Under the pieces are notes generated by a model. It made no database searches. It worked only from the letters and a program-made list of their open reading frames with translations, and was not told the origin of the DNA. A stretch of DNA of 34,556 bases from the IMG/VR virus record IMGVR_UViG_3300046170_000088, positions 1-34,556 of that record. One strand, written 5' to 3'. This stretch comes from a virus. Each line of letters opens with the position of its first letter. The stretch's first letter is position 1. Below, piece by piece: positions 1-6,014 of the stretch. A program made the position numbers and the translations under genes.

Positions 1-4
1 AAAT

Positions 5-1537
5 TTATCCCACTCTGATTATTCTTGATGTCAAGGGTTTCTTGAAATTATACCCTAAAAAGTTCTCGCCACCACTAAAACTTGCAGCGGAACTTGCCAT
101 CGTTAGTGCAAGTGCGTCAGCTTTATCTGGAGACTTAACACCTCTTTTTTTCATTTCGTCCTTAGACTCTATTTTTATTTTTCCAGTTGATGTATATTTA
201 TAACTAGGTGCTGCCAATTCTGATACAAGCTCATCATCATTAGGAAGTCGGCAATTACGCAGCACCAACCAATCTTTGATTGCGAACCATAACTCAGCTC
301 TTAGGTTTAAATAGTTTTTCTTAGTCGATGGTGCTTCAGCAACATTAACTCCTCTTACTGGTAAATTTTGTTCAGCTAGTCTATCTACAACTCCACTACC
401 AAGACCAATTACGTCTATAAGTATTTCTTGTGGTTGTTCTACGACTGTACTGTCGTCATATAAATTTTTAACTGCACCGCATAATTGCATTAAATCCATC
501 GATTTAAAAGTCTTAATTTCAAGAACAGTATTACCTTGTCTTATACATAGTGCAGAATTATCGCCACCAAAACGTGCAACGTCTAATCCCCATACAATAG
601 GTGCTTTTGTTGTTAGTGCCACGTCTCTGTCGACAGCGTTTCTTGCTAGTTCCATTGGTATGACTGAATCATCATCAGCGTTAGGGAACTCGCCTCGTAC
701 TTCTACTCTAGCAACGGTAGAGTCTTCACCGTATTGTTCTAGCATAGTTTGGAAAAGTTTTTGGTCAGTACCCTCGACTGTGCGTGAGTCTATTTGTTCT
801 AGGTTCCAGAACTTACGTTTAGATGTAAAACTTTCGTAGAAAGGCCCTGTATTTCTTCTGGGGTTAGAAAAAGTAAACCAGAAACGATTTTCTGTAGGTT
901 CGGAAAAGAAACCTTCGGAGACTGAGTAAATAGGAGCTGGAATACCCGATGCTTCATCCATTATCAAACATACTCCGTAAGATGAATGGATACCTGCAAA
1001 CGCATCTGGGTTTTCCTCGCTCCATAACTGTGCTTGGGCGTAGTAGTAGCCCGTGTCTATTTTTAAATCTCTTTTAAGTGCTTCTTCAAACCAACCATCT
1101 GGTTTTATGGTGGTAGCAGTTTTAGAGAACCAATGATTGTTAATTGCTAGTGTTAGCCACTTACCTAATTCAGCCCATGTTCTTGAACGAAGCTGTTGTT
1201 CGGTGTTAGCGGTGACGATGATGGTTGAGCCTAGTCTGGTTGATAGCATCCATAGTATTAACCATGCGACAAGGGCGGACTTTCCTATTCCACGACCAGA
1301 AGCAACAGCAAGTCTAAACATTTCTGGTGTTACTTCGCCTTTATTTCGTTGTATGTGAATTGATAAATCTTTTAAAATTTTTTTCTGCCACTCTCTTGGG
1401 CCTGTAAAATCTTCGAGGGGGGTGTCCTTCTGTCCCCAGGGGAAGATAAACATCACAAAGTTGTATGGATCATCTGCAACTTGAGGTGACCAAACTTCGG
1501 TCATTAGTTGTTGTTCAGCTTCAGCACCGTATTTCAT
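5..1537 (-). CDS. terL: Terminase large subunit (packaging ATPase/nuclease)
   Basis: Motor that pumps phage DNA into proheads through the portal and cuts the concatemer. The 510-residue protein shows a Walker A motif GRGIGKSA at residues 81-88, a Walker B LIMDEAS with D194/E195, and an RNase H-like nuclease domain with acidic residues at D319 (GLDVARFGGD), D375 (ILIDVIG) and D471/D474 (DKADAL). The length is normal for the family and both domains look intact. The ATG overlaps the stop of a 29-codon membrane peptide by ATGA, so translation is probably coupled. The stop lies four bases from the window edge, and the portal frame lies just across the join if the molecule is circular. Confidence 0.96.
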   Translation of the reverse strand: MKYGAEAEQQLMTEVWSPQVADDPYNFVMFIFPWGQKDTPLEDFTGPREWQKKILKDLSIHIQRNKGEVTPEMFRLAVASGRGIGKSALVAWLILWMLSTRLGSTIIVTANTEQQLRSRTWAELGKWLTLAINNHWFSKTATTIKPDGWFEEALKRDLKIDTGYYYAQAQLWSEENPDAFAGIHSSYGVCLIMDEASGIPAPIYSVSEGFFSEPTENRFWFTFSNPRRNTGPFYESFTSKRKFWNLEQIDSRTVEGTDQKLFQTMLEQYGEDSTVARVEVRGEFPNADDDSVIPMELARNAVDRDVALTTKAPIVWGLDVARFGGDNSALCIRQGNTVLEIKTFKSMDLMQLCGAVKNLYDDSTVVEQPQEILIDVIGLGSGVVDRLAEQNLPVRGVNVAEAPSTKKNYLNLRAELWFAIKDWLVLRNCRLPNDDELVSELAAPSYKYTSTGKIKIESKDEMKKRGVKSPDKADALALTMASSAASFSGGENFLGYNFKKPLTSRIIRVG

Positions 1538-1623
1538 ATATTTACCAAAATGATGAATAGTAGAAAATTACCAAGTCCAGCTATGGTGGTGATTTCTATT
1601 ATTTCTTTTATTACCTCTTTCAT
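1534..1623 (-). CDS. 29-residue single-span membrane peptide upstream of terL
   Basis: Tiny gene whose TGA overlaps the terL ATG as ATGA. The peptide starts with a charged helix (MKEVIKEIIEI) followed by a hydrophobic stretch (IAGLGNFLLFIILVN), i.e. an N-terminal amphipathic part and one membrane segment. The Shine-Dalgarno is weak (GAG, 6 nt before ATG). The overlap with terL and the clean hydrophobic pattern support a real gene. Function is unknown: it could be a holin-like or regulatory micropeptide, or simply a coupling leader for terL. The real lysis cassette lies at 30.5-31.5 kb, so a lysis role is only a guess. Confidence 0.5.
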   Translation of the reverse strand: MKEVIKEIIEITTIAGLGNFLLFIILVNI

Positions 1624-1872
1624 ATTCTACTCAAAAAAAATTAAAAAAAATTAGCGCAACAGTTACACGTAATATACCCGTGCGAAAAAATGTAAGGGGG
1701 GGTCAATCATTTAAAATCGGAGCATGATTTGTCAGATTGTGGGCGAACCCTTACTGTTAGCAGTAATGCCTTTTATGTGAATTAGCTAACCGCCCTTATT
1801 ATCATCGTTCTTTATATCGTCTTGGTTATTTACCAGTTGTGTCCGAAGCTGTAGACGTTGATTTAACAGCGT
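1624..1872. other. Non-coding gap between terS and the terL leader peptide, with a 6-bp hairpin
   Basis: No open frame of credible length on either strand. It holds A-runs (1630-1650), a G-run at 1695-1701, and a perfect inverted repeat TTACTG-TTAG-CAGTAA at 1751-1766. No U-tract follows the hairpin on either strand, so it is not a convincing terminator. A gap inside the terminase gene pair is a reasonable place for a packaging start (pac/cos) site, but nothing in the sequence proves this. Confidence 0.4.
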
Positions 1873-2298
1873 TTATAACTTTAGGTTTTTAATAGTCGCC
1901 ATAGAGTCGCCAAGTCTATCTTTTGCGCCAGTTAAAACATCATTCAAATTAATAGTAGCGTGAACATTCTCGACTCGATCCTTCCAGGTCTTTGGGTCTT
2001 GGTTCTTTAGATAAAATATCTGGGCAGTTACGTTGCCATCAGTTGCCGAAGTAAAAAGAGAATTAGTAACCTGGGCCAGTCCTTTGGCTTGACCCCTTTT
2101 TAAAGCCTCCTCAAATTCAGCAGAACGCTTTCTTGAACGGTCTATAGTTGACCAAGAAACGCCCATAGCACGGGCAATCTGAGTTGTTCCTAAACCTCTG
2201 GAAGCAAGATTCTCTACCTGTTCTAAATCTAAATTAATTAACTTTCTACCCACTTTTTTGGGTGGTTTCTTGTCGTTTTCAGTCAAAAATTGCTCCAT
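1873..2298 (-). CDS. terS: Terminase small subunit
   Basis: DNA-recognition partner of TerL, expected to bind the packaging site and recruit the motor. The 141-residue protein has a basic N-terminus (KKPPKKVGRK), a helix-turn-helix at about residues 27-58 (ASRGLGTTQIARAMGVSWST), and a central ATDGNVTAQIFYLKNQDPKTWKDR-type segment (about 88-110) that is characteristic of one large class of phage small terminases. It precedes terL in the same direction, as is usual. A Shine-Dalgarno AAGGAG lies about 18 nt upstream of the ATG, further than ideal. It is divergent from the plus-strand small-gene array and shares its intergenic region. Confidence 0.82.
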   Translation of the reverse strand: MEQFLTENDKKPPKKVGRKLINLDLEQVENLASRGLGTTQIARAMGVSWSTIDRSRKRSAEFEEALKRGQAKGLAQVTNSLFTSATDGNVTAQIFYLKNQDPKTWKDRVENVHATINLNDVLTGAKDRLGDSMATIKNLKL

Positions 2299-2378
2299 AT
2301 TTGAAATTTTTTTATGCTCCTTAGACCCCTATCTTACAACATTCTTCATAAAAACCCTAAGTTTTTTTAGCTAACTAC

Positions 2379-2395
2379 TTGTAATATAAGTACAA
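2379..2395. promoter_or_regulatory. Candidate operator, 17-bp dyad (copy A)
   Basis: TTGTAATATAAGTACAA has TTGTA/TACAA half-sites and covers the -35 and part of the spacer of the array promoter. It matches 14 of 17 positions with TTGTTATATTATTACAA at 5957-5973, in the leader of the MarR-like gene. A shared operator for that regulator is an inference. Confidence 0.4.
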
Positions 2396-2407
2396 TTTAG
2401 GGATAAT
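2379..2407 (+). promoter_or_regulatory. Sigma70-like promoter of the rightward small-gene array
   Basis: TTGTAA (2379-2384) and GATAAT (2402-2407) separated by exactly 17 bp, 34 bp before the strong AGGAGGT ribosome site of the first array gene. It is the only good promoter seen ahead of the 14-gene run. A 17-bp dyad overlaps its -35 and spacer, so it is probably repressible. Confidence 0.6.
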
Positions 2408-2440
2408 GTGTAAGTCAACGAAATACTTTAGGAGGTAAAC

Positions 2441-2785
2441 ATGACAAACACTTACACAGAAAACCTAGCAGACTTTGGACCTAGGCAACTAAAAGAAGCT
2501 GGTAAATTATTATCAGCAATCGGGAACGGCTTACCAGATGATTTTTATGACCAAGGAATAAAAGTTGGCTGGAATATAAACTCTGGATATGTCTTTTTAA
2601 CTAATGATGATTACCAAGTTGCTATGTATGATGATGAAAGCGAAGAACTATACAGCTTCTACACTACACCATACGAAGGTAGAGAGGGTTGCTATGAAGA
2701 ACTACTGCAAGAATATGACGACATGCACCCAGAAGACCAAGAGTTCATGAACGACATCAAACAATATAACAGGAAGGTGGCGTAA
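2441..2785 (+). CDS. Conserved small acidic phage protein, first gene of the array
   Basis: 114 residues, strongly acidic (many D/E, notably in the last 50 residues), with a GLPDDFYDQGIKVGWN segment at about 30-45 followed by NSGYVFLTNDDYQVAMYDDE. I recall similar NSG-VFLTN-YQVAM proteins as conserved hypotheticals in other phages; no function is known to me. The ATG follows an excellent AGGAGGT at 2430-2436. Its stop overlaps the next ATG as TAATG. The acidic character would fit a DNA-mimic or protein-binding role, but that is speculation. It is probably the most highly translated gene of the array, given its promoter-proximal position and ribosome site. Confidence 0.85.
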   Translation: MTNTYTENLADFGPRQLKEAGKLLSAIGNGLPDDFYDQGIKVGWNINSGYVFLTNDDYQVAMYDDESEELYSFYTTPYEGREGCYEELLQEYDDMHPEDQEFMNDIKQYNRKVA

Positions 2786-2895
2786 TGAGTAATTCAATAT
2801 TAAACAAAGCAAAAGACACTTTCATTCAAGAACAAGTAGAAGATAGTTTTAATGATTATAAATTTATAATGAGTGTTTTATATGAACCACTTTAA
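2785..2895 (+). CDS. Small protein of unknown function (36 aa)
   Basis: Reads MSNSILNKAKDTF and ends at YEPL. Predicted helical and mixed-charge, with no recognised motif. The ATG overlaps the previous stop (TAATG) and has the ribosome site AGGTGG, both supporting expression. Its end overlaps the next start by 14 nt. Context alone (tight array) makes it believable. Confidence 0.6.
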   Translation: MSNSILNKAKDTFIQEQVEDSFNDYKFIMSVLYEPL

Positions 2896-3010
2896 AAACG
2901 AAGTGAATAAAATGTCTGAAAAAGAATTTAAAGACTATTTAGAAAATGAACTTGGGTACTCAGAAGAAATGATAAGTAATTTATTCAAATTAGAGGCGGT
3001 GCAACAATGA
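2882..3010 (+). CDS. Small helical protein of unknown function (42 aa)
   Basis: Reads MNHFKNEVNKMSEKEFKDYL and ends EAVQQ. Highly charged and helical; the segment FKDYLENELGYSEEMISNLF looks like a short helix-turn-helix-like fold but matches nothing I know. No Shine-Dalgarno is visible, and translation could be coupled to the upstream gene, which it overlaps. An alternative start is the internal ATG at 2912. The stop overlaps the next ATG (ATGA). Confidence 0.55.
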   Translation: MNHFKNEVNKMSEKEFKDYLENELGYSEEMISNLFKLEAVQQ

Positions 3011-3177
3011 AAACGCGATCACACAAAAGCATTATCGGACAACTTCGCAAGAAGTACGGCCTAAAAGATAATACGCCTATTCACAAAGTAGAGCAAATAA
3101 TGACAGCCGAGGACTGGCAAGCGTTTAGCACCGCTTTAACCTTTCCAAATGGTAAACCATCACAAAGGGGGAAATGA
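3007..3177 (+). CDS. Small basic protein of unknown function (56 aa)
   Basis: Basic N-terminus (MKTRSHKSIIGQLRKKYGL) followed by a helical stretch ending PSQRGK. Strong ribosome site GAGGCGGTG before the ATG. ATGA overlaps at both ends (with 2882-3010 and with the next gene) show tight translational packing. No motif recognised; it could bind nucleic acid given the basic N-terminus, but that is a guess. Confidence 0.65.
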   Translation: MKTRSHKSIIGQLRKKYGLKDNTPIHKVEQIMTAEDWQAFSTALTFPNGKPSQRGK

Positions 3178-3374
3178 TGTTGACTAAAAAAGAACTAGAA
3201 AAGAACAACTGGAATATAGTTCCAGAGGGCGTATGGTTTGGCGTTGATTATGCTGAATCACACAAAGTAAACGTATTAGATGTGCTTACTGATTTGTTAG
3301 ACCTTGATACGGATGCCGAGGGTTATAACTTTGTTGTATGTGCATATAAAAAAGAAGGGGGAAATGATGAGTAA
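3174..3374 (+). CDS. Small protein of unknown function (66 aa)
   Basis: Starts MMLTKKELEKNNWNIVPEGV; acidic middle (LLDLDTDAEGY) and a hydrophobic FVVCAY strand near the end. Mixed alpha/beta, no motif recognised. The ribosome site is a G-run (AGGGGGAAATGATG); the second ATG at 3177 has better spacing and would give 65 residues. The same ribosome-site/start sequence recurs before the next gene. Confidence 0.7.
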   Translation: MMLTKKELEKNNWNIVPEGVWFGVDYAESHKVNVLDVLTDLLDLDTDAEGYNFVVCAYKKEGGNDE

Positions 3375-3606
3375 ATTTAACAAACAAAAAACCATAGACA
3401 AAATTGTTGATGATTTTGGCAACTGTAGAATGAATAGTCACTGGTTTTCTAAAAGTGAAACACAGATCGAATGGTCAAGCCATCAAGAAGTGTATTTAAT
3501 ATTACATCAAGATAAAACCTGGGACTATGCCGAACCAAAACATTTAGATATGTATGTTGAGGATTTAGAAGTTCAAGATTTAAAAGAATATGCAGGGGTC
3601 AACTAA
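3364..3606 (+). CDS. Small protein of unknown function (79-80 aa)
   Basis: Start placed at 3364 (or 3367, giving MSKFNKQKTIDKIV), because the ribosome site AGGGGGAAATGATG sits here; an upstream in-frame ATG at 3304 lies inside the previous gene and has no such site. The protein has paired aromatic segments (HWFSKSETQIEWSS, YLILHQDKTWDYAE), suggesting a small beta-rich fold. It overlaps the previous gene by about 10 nt and shares one base with the next start (TAATG). Unknown function. Confidence 0.7.
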   Translation: MMSKFNKQKTIDKIVDDFGNCRMNSHWFSKSETQIEWSSHQEVYLILHQDKTWDYAEPKHLDMYVEDLEVQDLKEYAGVN

Positions 3607-3692
3607 TGGACCTACAAACATTACTAATACTTATGTTCATGGCTTTTTGTCTTTATGGAGTCGCACTAATCATTAAGGATAAAGATAAATGA
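3606..3692 (+). CDS. 28-residue single-span membrane peptide
   Basis: Reads MDLQTLLILMFMAFCLYGVA then LIIKDKDK: one hydrophobic span of about 20 residues with a positively charged C-terminal end. AGGGG lies 8 nt upstream, and both junctions overlap (TAATG before, ATGA after). Too short for standard gene callers. Likely an inner-membrane micropeptide; role unknown. Confidence 0.65.
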   Translation: MDLQTLLILMFMAFCLYGVALIIKDKDK

Positions 3693-3937
3693 TCTTTTCA
3701 ATAAACATCAACGGCTTAATCGTTGACTGGTGCTACACCATAAACAACCATGAGAAGCAGTATCATCAAACATGGATACCTAAACTCAGCGACATACAAA
3801 TAATAACCAAGGAATTAAAGGGTCTTACAGTTAGCGAAGTTAGAAAGCTAATACTTGAAGACATGCAACCAGATATACAAATGGTGAGAGATAACACCAA
3901 CAAGAAGGCGAGAGCCAGGAGGGAAAAAAATGTCTAA
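3689..3937 (+). CDS. Small protein of unknown function (82 aa)
   Basis: Begins with a beta-like segment (MIFSININGLIVDWCYTI), then a helical region (LTVSEVRKLILEDM) and a basic tail (NKKARARREKNV). Ribosome site AAGGA before the ATG; ATGA overlap with the membrane peptide upstream and 8-nt overlap with the gene downstream. No domain recognised. The basic tail also encodes the AGGAGG ribosome site of the next gene. Confidence 0.75.
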   Translation: MIFSININGLIVDWCYTINNHEKQYHQTWIPKLSDIQIITKELKGLTVSEVRKLILEDMQPDIQMVRDNTNKKARARREKNV

Positions 3938-4172
3938 AGATGTAGATAGAATAAAAGAACTAATAGAAATAGAACGCGACCTTAAAACAGTGCCAGTGAA
4001 AGATGTTGAGAGAGTCTATACCGTTGAGTTTATGCCTATTGAATTTAATATATTCGTAGGCAACAAAGCACCAACGAGGGAAGAAGTAGGCAGGGCAATC
4101 ATTCAAGAGATTGAGAATGATACCTTTTATTACAAAGAAGTTATTAAACACGTTAAGCAAGATGATGAATAA
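3930..4172 (+). CDS. Small acidic protein of unknown function (80 aa)
   Basis: Reads MSKDVDRIKELIEIERDL at the start, a beta-like VYTVEFMPIEFNIFVGNKAP in the middle and a helical acidic end. Strong AGGAGG ribosome site. The segment APTREEVGRAIIQEI resembles generic helix N-caps rather than a known motif. Overlaps the membrane peptide that follows by 11 nt. Function unknown. Confidence 0.72.
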   Translation: MSKDVDRIKELIEIERDLKTVPVKDVERVYTVEFMPIEFNIFVGNKAPTREEVGRAIIQEIENDTFYYKEVIKHVKQDDE

Positions 4173-4251
4173 CCTAATAACTAAAATAGTATTTATGACA
4201 ATCTTAATTTGTTTATGGTTATTGTTTCTAATGAACGGTGGTATCAAATGA
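4162..4251 (+). CDS. 29-residue single-span membrane peptide (second in the array)
   Basis: Starts MMNNLITKIVFMTILICLWL and ends FLMNGGIK: a short polar N-terminus and one strongly hydrophobic helix. The ribosome site is weak (AAGCAAG), but it begins inside the end of the previous gene and its TGA overlaps the next ATG (ATGA), so coupling is likely. Same size and layout as the peptide at 3606-3692 but with no sequence similarity. Role unknown. Confidence 0.6.
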   Translation: MMNNLITKIVFMTILICLWLLFLMNGGIK

Positions 4252-4520
4252 AGATTGATCCGCACCAACTAGAACAAGCAACCGCATTTATATTAGAAAC
4301 CAATAAATATATTTACGAACAAGCAAAGGAACTAGCAACGCAACACCTGGAAGCGGAGGACAACAAGAACTTCAAATTTAGGATTAAACGCTATGAGCCA
4401 GAAAGCAAAGAAACGCTTTTGCATTTCGCTGATGAGATAACCGCATGGGCTGAATGTGAAAAGAACTATCCGCTTATGGATTTCATAGATAAATTTTTTA
4501 AAATTAAAAAGGGGTACTAA
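4248..4520 (+). CDS. Small helical protein of unknown function (90 aa)
   Basis: Start set at 4248 (MKIDPHQLEQATAFILETNK): it has a GGTGG ribosome site and an ATGA overlap, while the longer frame from 4209 runs over the membrane peptide. Almost all helical: residues 5-45 form an amphipathic helix pair (YIYEQAKELATQHLEAE), and the end is FIDKFFKIKKGY. No motif recognised. The stop overlaps the next start (TAATG). Confidence 0.72.
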   Translation: MKIDPHQLEQATAFILETNKYIYEQAKELATQHLEAEDNKNFKFRIKRYEPESKETLLHFADEITAWAECEKNYPLMDFIDKFFKIKKGY

Positions 4521-4687
4521 TGATTAGAGTACAAATACACGGAACAACAATTTTTGGATACGTCCGAGGAGACTACAAAGAAAATAATCTCAAAAGAGTT
4601 GCTTTTCTTGACGAGGAAACCAAACAAGTAAGACGAGTCACTAAAAACCAAATTAAAGAAACTTATCAAAAAGAGAGGTATAACTGA
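4520..4687 (+). CDS. Small basic beta-rich protein of unknown function (55 aa)
   Basis: Reads MIRVQIHGTTIFGYVRGDY and later RVAFLDEETKQVRRVTKNQ. The alternation of strands (IRVQIHG, IFGYVRG, KRVAFLD, QVRRVTK) suggests a small SH3-like or OB-like barrel, a fold often used for nucleic-acid or protein binding, but this is only an impression. AGGGG ribosome site; overlaps both neighbours by one base (TAATG, TGATG). Confidence 0.68.
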   Translation: MIRVQIHGTTIFGYVRGDYKENNLKRVAFLDEETKQVRRVTKNQIKETYQKERYN

Positions 4688-4932
4688 TGAACAAAGCTAA
4701 ATTAGTAAAACTAGCAGATGAAGTATTGACTGATATTGATGTTGATTTAGAAAATTTATTAAGAGCAAATTTAGAGGAAGAATTGTGCAATCAACTTCAT
4801 AGTAAATTTTATAATGCTCGTAATTTTCTTAAGGGCAAGCTAGCACACGGTGTTGGTTATGTCGTAGATGAAAAATCTTATAAATCTGTAAAACCAATAT
4901 TAGATGAAGCTATAAATAAGCTGTTAAAATGA
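4687..4932 (+). CDS. Small helical protein of unknown function (81 aa)
   Basis: Starts MNKAKLVKLADEVLTDIDVD; continuous amphipathic helices (LENLLRANLEEELCNQL, ILDEAINKLLK). GAGAGG ribosome site, one-base overlap with the previous stop and ATGA overlap with the next gene. No motif recognised. Confidence 0.72.
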   Translation: MNKAKLVKLADEVLTDIDVDLENLLRANLEEELCNQLHSKFYNARNFLKGKLAHGVGYVVDEKSYKSVKPILDEAINKLLK

Positions 4933-5066
4933 GATTTATTAAAAAAATACAAAAATCAGGTATTTCATGGACAATAAAAAATGAAAAAAAACTTTTTAAA
5001 CATTTTGTAAAAATGGGTAAGTTTCCTAAACAAATTTCTACAAGCGGCAAATTAACGTATAATTAA
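4929..5066 (+). CDS. Last gene of the array, small basic protein (45 aa)
   Basis: Reads MRFIKKIQKSGISWTIKNEK and ends GKLTYN; very basic (about a quarter Lys/Arg) with aromatic residues. It is coupled to the previous gene by ATGA, with no separate ribosome site. It faces the oppositely oriented HTH gene 48 bp downstream. A small imperfect hairpin (TGAGA/TCTCA, 5081-5096) lies between them, without a U-tract. Function unknown. Confidence 0.55.
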   Translation: MRFIKKIQKSGISWTIKNEKKLFKHFVKMGKFPKQISTSGKLTYN

Positions 5067-5114
5067 CCAATCACGGAAGCTGAGAAGGGTATCTCAAACC
5101 CCCTAAAGTATAAA

Positions 5115-5372
5115 TTACTCTTCTTGGCTTTCTCTCTCCAACATCACACCCAAACCAACGAATAAGAAATGCTTATGTTGAACGCCCCTCTTTAGGCTTC
5201 GCAAAACTTTCCTCTCCCCATCAATCGCACACCAAATAATGTTCTGATCCATAAGATTTTGAATACCTTTACTAACGGTCTTCCTGTTCATACCAATCAT
5301 TAACGCCAAGTAGCTAACCGCATCATGGCTTGAATAATCCTGGGCCGAATACCTCTCGCACAAAGCATACAA
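5115..5372 (-). CDS. HTH_36-like DNA-binding protein, C-terminal part after a frameshift
   Basis: Reads as 85 residues from a TTG at 5372 that has GGGAG 9-10 nt upstream. The segment VSYLALMIGMNRKTVSKGIQ and what follows is a clear helix-turn-helix of the type in phage/plasmid replication initiators and HTH_36 proteins. The frame continues upstream without a start to a stop near 5394 and there encodes REKLV, the expected beginning of the first helix (REKLVLYALCERY). The 55-residue gene just upstream ends in the matching DLKG one frame away. The two are probably halves of one protein of about 145 residues. C-terminal residues 55-85 match nothing I know. It may control replication or early transcription. 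Confidence 0.62.
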   Translation of the reverse strand: MYALCERYSAQDYSSHDAVSYLALMIGMNRKTVSKGIQNLMDQNIIWCAIDGERKVLRSLKRGVQHKHFLFVGLGVMLERESQEE

Positions 5373-5385
5373 GACTAGCTTCTCC

Positions 5386-5553
5386 CTACCCTTTTAAATC
5401 GGTTCTGCCCAGATGTTTCTTATACCACTTCCAGACAACCTTCTTCAGCTTCGAATAGCTCTTATACTTCATGGCTACACCGTAGGTTATCAACCCACTC
5501 TTCTCTGGCGTTTCAATCGCTTCTACGACTAACCACCACTTTTCCTTATTCAA
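5386..5553 (-). CDS. N-terminal half of the frameshifted HTH_36-like gene (55 aa)
   Basis: Starts at a TTG directly after the stop of the MarR-like gene, with AGGGCGG about 8 nt upstream. Reads EKWWLVVEAIETPEKSGLIT, a middle YGVAMKYKSYSKLKKVV and ends RTDLKG before TAG. Removing one base at the AAAAGGG run (5389-5395) joins it in frame to the helix-turn-helix part downstream, giving DLKGREKLVLYALCERY, a typical family sequence. Seen directly: the compatible frames. Inferred: that they are one gene. A stand-alone small basic protein is the alternative. Confidence 0.58.
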   Translation of the reverse strand: MNKEKWWLVVEAIETPEKSGLITYGVAMKYKSYSKLKKVVWKWYKKHLGRTDLKG

Positions 5554-5919
5554 CTAACTAACCGCCCTGAGACTAAAATCCCTTTTCGTAAACCATTCAT
5601 TCATTAACACCATCGAGTCTGGGCAAATCGTATAGACTCTCTCCCTCTTATCCTTCCCTACGTCCTTGCACATATACCCTCTCGCGACAAAGTCCTCTAA
5701 CACCGTTGCCACCGTTGACCGACTCCCCATACTGCTAGGCAATAGTTTCACTATTGTTTCAAAATTAATGCTTTTGCTACTCGCGTCAGCAATAGCAACT
5801 TCCAACACCAATAAATAATGCAACGGGTCAGACCACCAGAACGCCATGAAACCTTTACTCCGCTTATTCCTGTAAAACTCATCTCTCGCTTCTATCATTC
5901 TTGCTTCTAACTGTTTCAT
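5554..5919 (-). CDS. MarR-like winged-helix transcriptional regulator
   Basis: 121 residues with a winged-helix layout: scaffold helix about 33-48, helix-turn-helix about 52-80 (GSRSTVATVLEDFVARGYM), and a basic wing (KDVGKDKRERVYTI, about 85-98), as in MarR/PadR-type regulators. No effector-binding motif can be read. The ribosome site is TAGGAG and the leader (5920-6056) holds a possible promoter and a dyad shared with the array promoter. It is a candidate repressor of the small-gene array and of itself, and perhaps the lysis/lysogeny regulator, since no CI-like gene is present. This role is inference. Confidence 0.7.
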   Translation of the reverse strand: MKQLEARMIEARDEFYRNKRSKGFMAFWWSDPLHYLLVLEVAIADASSKSINFETIVKLLPSSMGSRSTVATVLEDFVARGYMCKDVGKDKRERVYTICPDSMVLMNEWFTKRDFSLRAVS

Positions 5920-5956
5920 TGTATGCTCCTATAATTTTCACGATTCATTTAGTGAT

Positions 5957-5973
5957 TTGTTATATTATTACAA
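5957..5973. promoter_or_regulatory. Candidate operator, 17-bp dyad (copy B)
   Basis: TTGTTATATTATTACAA lies 37 bp upstream of the MarR-like start and overlaps its possible -10. It agrees at 14 of 17 positions with the dyad at 2379-2395 over the array promoter. The AT-rich composition raises the chance of coincidence. Confidence 0.38.
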
Positions 5974-5991
5974 CCCAACATTATCGGTAAA
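5962..5991 (-). promoter_or_regulatory. Possible promoter for the MarR-like gene
   Basis: On the minus strand, TTTACC (5991-5986) and TAATAT (5967-5962) are 18 bp apart, about 40 bp before the start codon. A weak -35 makes this tentative; the overlap with dyad copy B would allow autorepression. Confidence 0.35.
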
Positions 5992-6014
5992 TTTTACTGA
6001 TATTTTTTACCCCT

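Noticed and set aside
3304-3363. Longer start for the gene ending at 3606
   Set aside because: The extension lies inside the previous gene; the ribosome site and overlap pattern support the start at 3364/3367.
3960-4268. Minus-strand frame of 102 aa across the small-gene array
   Set aside because: It opposes three better-supported overlapping genes and has low-complexity Ile/Asn/Phe content.
5081-5096. Terminator between the convergent small-gene array and HTH gene
   Set aside because: Only a 5-bp stem without a U-tract; not enough to call.
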